Shown: piece by piece, positions 59,601 through 64,000 of the stretch | How the letters are laid out: the number at the start of each line of letters is the position of its first letter | How positions within the stretch are numbered: the first letter of the stretch is position 1 | Origin: Adiantum capillus-veneris | Taxonomy: Eukaryota; Streptophyta; Polypodiopsida; Polypodiales; Pteridaceae | DNA length: 64,000 bases | Reading direction: 5' to 3' | Assembly (NCBI GenBank): GCA_014529385.2 | Contig: CM043953.1 | Location: 95,320,842-95,384,841 of the forward strand | The notes under the pieces: model-generated | The model's database searches: none | Told to the model about the DNA's origin: nothing | Seen by the model: the letters and a program-made list of their open reading frames with translations, nothing else | Made by a program: the position numbers and the translations under genes

Positions 59601-59682
59601 CAACTCCAGTGCTCGTGAAAGTCAACGAAGATGGAGAGAGACAATGGTGTATGTGAACCACAAGTGGAGAAAGATACTCTGA
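56644..59682 (+). pseudogene. Multi-exon DDE-like transposase, pseudogene
   Basis: The first open exon starts at ATG 56644 after a TTCTTTTCAG acceptor. It reads a coiled-coil-like region (ILQAQQYEIVRL; VQELKEKVRSC) and is extended by a duplicated piece (57132-57506). The next exon starts at 57621 (RDSIYPDKENIDPKA) and continues past a TAG (57939) and a TAA (58117) through AYDEFNNIFMDLQMLQKRMV. After a frameshift near 58213 it reaches IWWLGAFE and a GTAAGC donor (58287). The exon after TTTTTTGAAG (58354) gives HEILYWVFHRTNIPEVIDRQ, TAG, VQWHLVGDLKTLKCMYNCGM, CLFCMKP, a TGA, and VNVHICTMHALCRIVEKL. A last exon (59311) reads HIIFNHLPYFIQKYGN, TAA, GMEKSHYMARNAYF. GD-K, the C-x-x-C insert and G-x-EK fit a DDE transposase whose family I cannot name. 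At least five nonsense codons and a frameshift make it dead. Confidence 0.62.
57132..57506 (+). repeat. Exonic tandem duplication, two copies of ~187 bp
   Basis: The block starting CATTTTGCAACACAAAA is repeated from 57319, and both copies end in GCTTCTTGGTTGGCTACATT. Copy 1 has CTGAAAG, TGTAGG and CTGAGC where copy 2 has CCGAAAG, TGCAGG and CCGAGC, so copy 1 carries three stop codons and copy 2 reads through as IRKKKLRNLETLQVASGG. Confidence 0.85.
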
Positions 59683-59745
59683 GTGGATGACATTGTACAA
59701 AATTTCTGTAATACATGATCTTATACAATTGCTACTTGAAGTGTA

Positions 59746-60174
59746 TCAAGACTTTGAAGGTTCAATTTTGTTTTTTGGCACATCACCCTTGTAACGAATC
59801 ATGAGATGTTTGCCATACTCTAAAAGTTCATCTGGGTTTTGTCTACCAAGAGCTAGTGCCATTGCTGTGTAAGTGTAGTAATACGCTGCCCTACCACCTG
59901 TATAGCCCGGGCAGTAACCATAACAATCTCTAGCAAACCCTTTGTCCACAAGAATGACTTTATCTGCACTTTTGGGCAGCACGGGTCCACCCAAGAAGCG
60001 TGATAGTGTCTTTAATGTGTAAGTTGCTATTGAACCCTCTTGTGACATGGACATGTGAAAAACTACTATCGGCGACTCGCAAAGATTTGAAAGGTACTGC
60101 GCTAGGGTCGCATCCCTTCCACGATACTCTCGAGTCTGCCGCCGAAGGAAGTCATCCTTGTCAGTAATCCAAGA
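59746..60174 (-). CDS. Last exon of a minus-strand gene, DKGF-containing, family not recognised
   Basis: It starts after the acceptor GATATGTGCAG and reads SWITDKDDFLRRQTREYRGR to KIEPSKS and TGA (about 143 residues, no stop). VILVDKGFARDCYGYCPGY contains an Asp-Lys-Gly-Phe like the third-strand motif of some DDE transposases, and a run of Tyr follows (YYYTYTAMALALGRQNP). It joins in phase 0 to the exon upstream across a 92 bp intron (60175-60266) that is mostly (CT)n on this strand. Its stop lies 64 bp from the stop of the convergent transposase-like pseudogene, so the two are tail to tail. It probably belongs to a transposon too, but I cannot name the family. Confidence 0.5.
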   Translation of the reverse strand, partial: SWITDKDDFLRRQTREYRGRDATLAQYLSNLCESPIVVFHMSMSQEGSIATYTLKTLSRFLGGPVLPKSADKVILVDKGFARDCYGYCPGYTGGRAAYYYTYTAMALALGRQNPDELLEYGKHLMIRYKGDVPKNKIEPSKS

Positions 60175-60206
60175 CTGCACATATCATGTCTGAGTAAGTG
60201 ACACAC

Positions 60207-60208
60207 AA

Positions 60209-60262
<54 letters not shown>
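60207..60262 (+). repeat. (GA)n microsatellite inside an intron
   Basis: About 27 GA units with one CA interruption make up most of the 92 bp intron of the minus-strand gene. Confidence 0.9.
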
Positions 60263-60264
<2 letters not shown>

Positions 60265-60266
60265 AC

Positions 60267-61595
60267 CATAAAGCTCTCATCCTACAGAAAGAGGTTTTCC
60301 TGCCACAGGTCTACAGATGTAGTTGACCCCTAACCTGAATGGTTAAACCAATCCTCCACTTCTTTGTTACTTGTTGATGGTCTTAGGCTTTGTCTTATTG
60401 CTTAGAAGGTGGCTTCATCAGGTAGTGTCTCCTTGTATTTTTGAGCTTTCTCAAAGCATCTTCGGAGGCATTCCATTGGATTGCTGAATTTTTCCATTGC
60501 CTCATCATCACTACTATCCTCTGAAACAAATCCACTCCTCTCCTCTTGGAATCTGGAAATGATAGCCAGGGAGAAGTCCTCCCTTAAATAAAAGATGCTT
60601 TGCACATCATGTAAAAAGATATAGGTCCTGTCTCCAGTCCTGAAGTCAGGCACAGCAGGCAGCATCATCTGAGCATGCTTCTCAGTGAAGTTGTTGACAT
60701 CCAAAGGTAGTTTGATTTCTGTGGTTTTCACAGAGAGCATCTTACTTCTTTGTACTTCAATTGCCTCAACCTCAAGGTCGACTGTATCTTCAACCTCCTC
60801 GACTTCTTCTATATGTGTTGTCTCCTCGCATTCTTCATCTGGTGATGCATCCTGCTCCTCTAACACCTCATCAGGATTCTGCATGAGGAATCCAAACAGG
60901 CTGTTCAGGTAAATCATAAAGCCAAAGGATTCCTGAATAAGTTTGCACTCTTTTTGGTGCAAAGGGCAGGCTGAATGTCGGCAAGCAGGTGGTAATTCCC
61001 TATACTTCTTCAGTCCCTGTCCCTTTCCACCATAGTCATTTAAATGTACAACAGTCATACTGGGAAGAACAACCCTCCCTACCTGCACCATCACTTCAAA
61101 TTTATCTTTGTAGGACTGCAAGAATTCATTGTGCTGAGCTAACAAGTCTTCAATGTCAAATTTTGGGTTAAACATAGAATGAACTAGATCATATTTGTCC
61201 CTAGCACCACAAGATGCTACAAAATCAAAAAGACTCTCATCAGTTGCAGCTGGGTCTTCCAGAGAAGACACATCCTCTTTGGCTTTACCTTTACTTGCAC
61301 AGGGACTGCTTTTTGGGACATCTACATCATCTGAGAAGTCTATATTCCTCTTTCTTGTATTTTTCTTAACAAGTACTGTAGAGGATGAAGGACCCTTGTA
61401 GGGTGAGGGATCCTCTTGGCCTGGTGACCTCTCTAACAGATCTTCACCAATTGACTCTTCTTTAGATATTTCCTGACAAAAGTCAACAGTTCTTTTGGCA
61501 GAAAGATTAAGCAACTGAGCCTGCAAAGGCTGAAATCCTGGCACAAGCTCTGGCTCTGGTTTCAGCCTCTTCTGCCTACTGGACCTTAATCCTAT
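60267..61595 (-). pseudogene. Upstream exon of the same minus-strand gene, with three nonsense codons
   Basis: The frame is open from 61595 (no ATG near its start, so an earlier exon is likely) to TAA at 60404, about 397 residues. It continues in the same frame as AIRQSLRPSTSNKEVEDWFN, with TAG codons after NHSG and LFL, to a GTAACT donor at 60266. Visible parts are a basic Ser-rich N-terminus (KKNTRKRNIDFSDDVDVP), a Cys/His cluster (ACRHSACPLHQKEC) that could bind zinc, a very acidic stretch (EEQDASPDEECEETTHIEEV) and a conserved-looking block (YIFLHDVQSIFYLREDFSLA). The three stops all fit CAA/CAG origins. Function unknown; perhaps the accessory or DNA-binding protein of a transposon. Confidence 0.5.
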
Positions 61596-61612
61596 TCATC
61601 AGGAGACATGAC

Positions 61613-61614
<2 letters not shown>

Positions 61615-61704
<90 letters not shown>

Positions 61705-61803
61705 CTGTGTGTGTGTGTGTGTGCGTGTATGTGTCTCTTTGTACTAAATGCGCGCATACACAAAAACATACTCTTTGCAACACTCTACACGGGCCTTGAG
61801 TAC

Positions 61804-61843
<40 letters not shown>

Positions 61844-61926
61844 GCAGGTGTCATGAATGTACTATAGGTGCGTGGAGAGAGCTGCAGCCAGTGTTTGGTT
61901 GGCTCTGTGCGCCGTTAGTACACGAG

Positions 61927-61966
<40 letters not shown>

Positions 61967-62028
61967 GTCTGTCTGTGTGTGTGTGTGTATTTGTGTGTGT
62001 GTGTGTCTGTCTATGTATGTATGTGTTG

Positions 62029-62109
<81 letters not shown>

Positions 62110-62250
62110 GACCAACAATATGGGTTTTTCTTTGTTTCCACACACACACACAATTTGCTACCAACTGTTGAAAATACAGAGAGACAGAGTGAGAGATCAC
62201 CTTTTGTTGGTGGAGTTTGCAGAAACTCCATGGGAGGTGTCTCCTCCATT

Positions 62251-62333
<83 letters not shown>

Positions 62334-62360
62334 TTCTCTCTCTTTCTCTCTCTCAAAATC
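61615..62360. repeat. Microsatellite field, part 1
   Basis: In order: (TC)n 61615-61686, (TATC)n then (GT)n to about 61735, (GA)n 61808-61841 and 61929-61961, interrupted (GT)n 61970-62108, a short (CA)n at 62140, (TC)n 62257-62281, (TA)n 62281-62331 and (TC)n to about 62355. There is no gene; long open frames here translate into SLSLSL, CVCVCV or YIYIYI and are artefacts. Confidence 0.92.
61741..61921. mobile_element. Small inverted-repeat element 1
   Basis: GTACTAAATGCGCGCAT at 61741 pairs with GTGCGCCGTTAGTAC at 61907-61921 (two mismatches in the core). It is one of three copies of a TACTAA-n-GGCGC terminal pattern, enclosing a GA tract. Confidence 0.4.
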
Positions 62361-62640
62361 ACACTTATTATGGATACACATGGCGGCGCCCCACGTGTTA
62401 CTAAAAAATAGAATATAATTGCATGATACCGCATGTGCGGTCATTATTGAGCCCGTATACTTTCGTACGTCACATATAAAGGTGATGAGAGAGAAAAACC
62501 ACACTGCGTCAAAGAGAGTGAGAGAAAGAGAGAGAGAGAGAGCCGTCGTCTGCGTCTCCGACAGAAAGCACCTGCAAGTTGGACTTGACCCATCTTCAAC
62601 ATAACGCAGGTCTGCGTCCTTAGAAGGTTTGGCCCTCTCT
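62361..62640. other. Unique spacer with a GA tract
   Basis: Contains GGCGGCGCCCCACGTGTTAC and the small palindrome ACCGCATGTGCGGT near 62429. No gene. Confidence 0.4.
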
Positions 62641-63118
62641 CTCTCTATCTCTCTCTTCCTCTACTTCTGAAATGTCCCTCTATATGTTCCTCTACCTCTC
62701 CCTCTCTCTCTCTCTCTCTGTTTCTTTGTTTCTGTCAGAGTATATTCCATATCTAGCTCTGTCTTAACAAACAACACACACATACACACACAAACACACA
62801 CACACACACAAATATAACACACACACACACACACACACACAAATATAACATACACACAAACACAGAGACACAAATATAACATACCACATACACACACACA
62901 CACACACACACACATACATACACACACAGACACACAAATATAACATACACAAACACACATAGACACACACACACATACACACACACACACACAAACACAC
63001 AGATACAACACACACACAAACACACACACACACACACAAACACAAACACACACACAGATACACACACACACACACAAATACAACACACACACAAACAAAC
63101 ACACACACACACACGCAC

Positions 63119-63155
<37 letters not shown>
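62640..63155. repeat. Microsatellite field, part 2: interrupted (CA)n
   Basis: (TC)n near 62635-62720, then about 340 bp of (CA)n broken by AATATAACA and AATACAACA words (62770-63120), then (TC)n to 63155. The interruptions recur at irregular spacing, showing partial higher-order duplication. Confidence 0.92.
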
Positions 63156-63156
<1 letters not shown>

Positions 63157-63158
<2 letters not shown>

Positions 63159-63217
63159 CTAAAGGCGCGTGTAGACAGGCACATCCAGTTTGTATGTCTC
63201 TTTGCACGCCTTTAGTA
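63157..63217. mobile_element. Small inverted-repeat element 2
   Basis: TACTAAAGGCGCGTG at 63157 pairs with CACGCCTTTAGTA at 63205-63217. Only about 61 bp long in total, with TA at both outer ends. Confidence 0.45.
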
Positions 63218-63342
63218 ATGTGTATCCACGAGTGTGTGTGTTTGTCTGTGTATGTGTGTGTGTTATAGAGAGAGGAAGAAAAAGTGTAGAGACTGGGGAA
63301 GGCCGGAGAAAGAGAGAGAGAGTGTGTCTTTCTGTACCCTTA

Positions 63343-63403
63343 TACTAACGGCGCGCGGAGGTGTATTTTGGGGTCAAAACATGTTTCACGTGCGCCGTTA
63401 GTA
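63343..63403. mobile_element. Small inverted-repeat element 3
   Basis: TACTAACGGCGC at 63343-63354 is the exact reverse complement of GCGCCGTTAGTA at 63392-63403. It has the same total length (61 bp) as element 2, and TA at both ends could be the target duplication. Confidence 0.5.
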
Positions 63404-63451
63404 ATGGGAGTCTGTCACTCTCTCTCTCTTTAAATATGCTAGTCTATAGAA

Positions 63452-63533
<82 letters not shown>
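63452..63533 (+). repeat. (GA)n microsatellite just upstream of the histone-like frame
   Basis: About 40 uninterrupted GA units ending 24 bp before the ATG of the H3-like frame. GA/CT tracts in plant 5' leaders can influence expression, but nothing here shows that. Confidence 0.95.
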
Positions 63534-63535
<2 letters not shown>

Positions 63536-63556
63536 CCTCTATTTTTATACAGTGAA

Positions 63557-64000
63557 ATGGTTAGAACAAAGGCCACTGCAAGGAAGGCAGGCAAGGGACC
63601 AGGATTAGCAGATAAGGCAAGTAGCAGATCTGCAACCCCAAAGAAGAGACCTGGAAAACCAAATAAAATTTTGAAAGGTCCAAGGGTGAAGAAGTTACAG
63701 AGCTCCATGGGACTTTTCAGAGAAATCAGAAAGACACAGAAATGTGTAGATTTGTGCATACCAAAGCTTCCCTTTCAGAGGATGGTGAGGTCCATATGTG
63801 AAGAAGCTACCTGGGGCACTAAAAGGTGGAAGGTGGTGGCATTGATGGCTCTACAAGAAGCAGCATAGGACTTCCTACTCGAGTACTTCAGTGACATCAC
63901 CATTGTAGCAGCCCATGCCCACAGGGTTACTGTAATGGACAAAGATAGTGAGACACTAAAAAGAATAAGGTGGAGGTATGACAAACTACTGGTCCCCAAT
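63557..64000 (+). pseudogene. CENH3-like histone H3, in-frame TAG, truncated by the window end
   Basis: ATG at 63557 gives MVRTKATARKAGKGPG, matching the start of H3 (ARTKQTARK), then a Lys-rich tail and the histone fold: LFREIRKTQKCVD, IPKLPFQRMVRSI, a loop with RW, and ALMALQEAA. A TAG follows at 63866, but the same frame continues DFLLEYFSDITIVAAHAHRV and TVMDKDSETLKRI, the rest of an H3 fold. Traits shared with centromeric H3 rather than canonical H3 are a loop 1 one residue longer, Trp in that loop, VRSI, Asp after the expected Glu, and FSD in place of FED. The frame does not end at the usual H3 C-terminus before the window stops. No intron interrupts it, while plant CENH3 genes normally have several, so it may be a retrocopy. 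Either a pseudogene or an unusual H3 variant. Confidence 0.6.

Noticed and set aside
1784-61595. Non-standard genetic code with TAA/TAG read as Gln
   Set aside because: The 44756-45954 exon has about 30 Gln codons and no TAA/TAG, and TGA stops from CGA also occur in the pseudogenes, so C-to-T decay explains the pattern better.
61608-63184. Long SLSLSL, CVCVCV, THTHTH and YIYIYI frames
   Set aside because: Pure translations of (TC)n, (GT)n, (CA)n and (TA)n microsatellites.

Overview
The window looks like nuclear DNA of a plant. Genes have GT-AG introns, and there are thick (GA)n/(CA)n microsatellites, tens of kilobases of satellite, and decayed transposon genes rich in C-to-T type nonsense changes. 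The protein families (DUF7869/DUF8039-type transposon proteins, a SET domain, FCP1-like phosphatases, a divergent histone H3) suit a land plant or close streptophyte. A fern or other large-genome seed-free plant is my best guess, with low confidence. I see no bacterial operons, CRISPR array, rRNA or tRNA gene.

Positions 1-42783 form one symmetrical structure. About 2 kb at 1-2004 is repeated in inverse orientation at 40779-42783, at roughly 97-100 % identity in the stretches compared by eye. Between the arms, from left to right, lie: a disrupted minus-strand gene combining a ParB-like domain with what looks like a degenerate beta-class amino-methyltransferase (1784-4409); a 28 kb hierarchical satellite (4441-32385) built on a ~50 bp monomer; an AT-rich and minisatellite stretch (32386-34500); a second satellite with an exact 316 bp period (34960-37080); and a plus-strand DUF8039/DUF7869 transposase-like gene broken by frameshifts (37161-40486). 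The two genes point outward into the arms. The arms are made of the same satellite monomers plus the 3' end of the left gene. I read this as a giant DNA transposon or foldback-like element that may continue past the left edge of the window.

From 42784 to 54780 the same satellite continues around three more coding pieces: a SET-domain exon (43582-44138), an open FCP1/NIF-like phosphatase-fold exon (44756-45954), and a broken second copy of the phosphatase (51767-52541). Each phosphatase copy is followed by a related satellite block, so this part looks like a duplicated module.

From 55330 to 64000 the satellite is gone. This part holds a CACTA-like terminus (near 55552), a possible tRNA-derived SINE, a multi-exon DDE-like transposase pseudogene (56644-59682) that converges on a second, unrecognised two-exon pseudogene (59746-61595, minus), a 2 kb microsatellite field with three small inverted-repeat elements, and a CENH3-like histone H3 reading frame with an in-frame TAG that runs off the right edge.

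Most coding remnants carry nonsense codons where Gln or Arg is expected (CAA/CAG/CGA to TAA/TAG/TGA), as expected of methylated, decaying transposons. The exon at 44756-45954 and the SET exon are the cleanest and could still be expressed.
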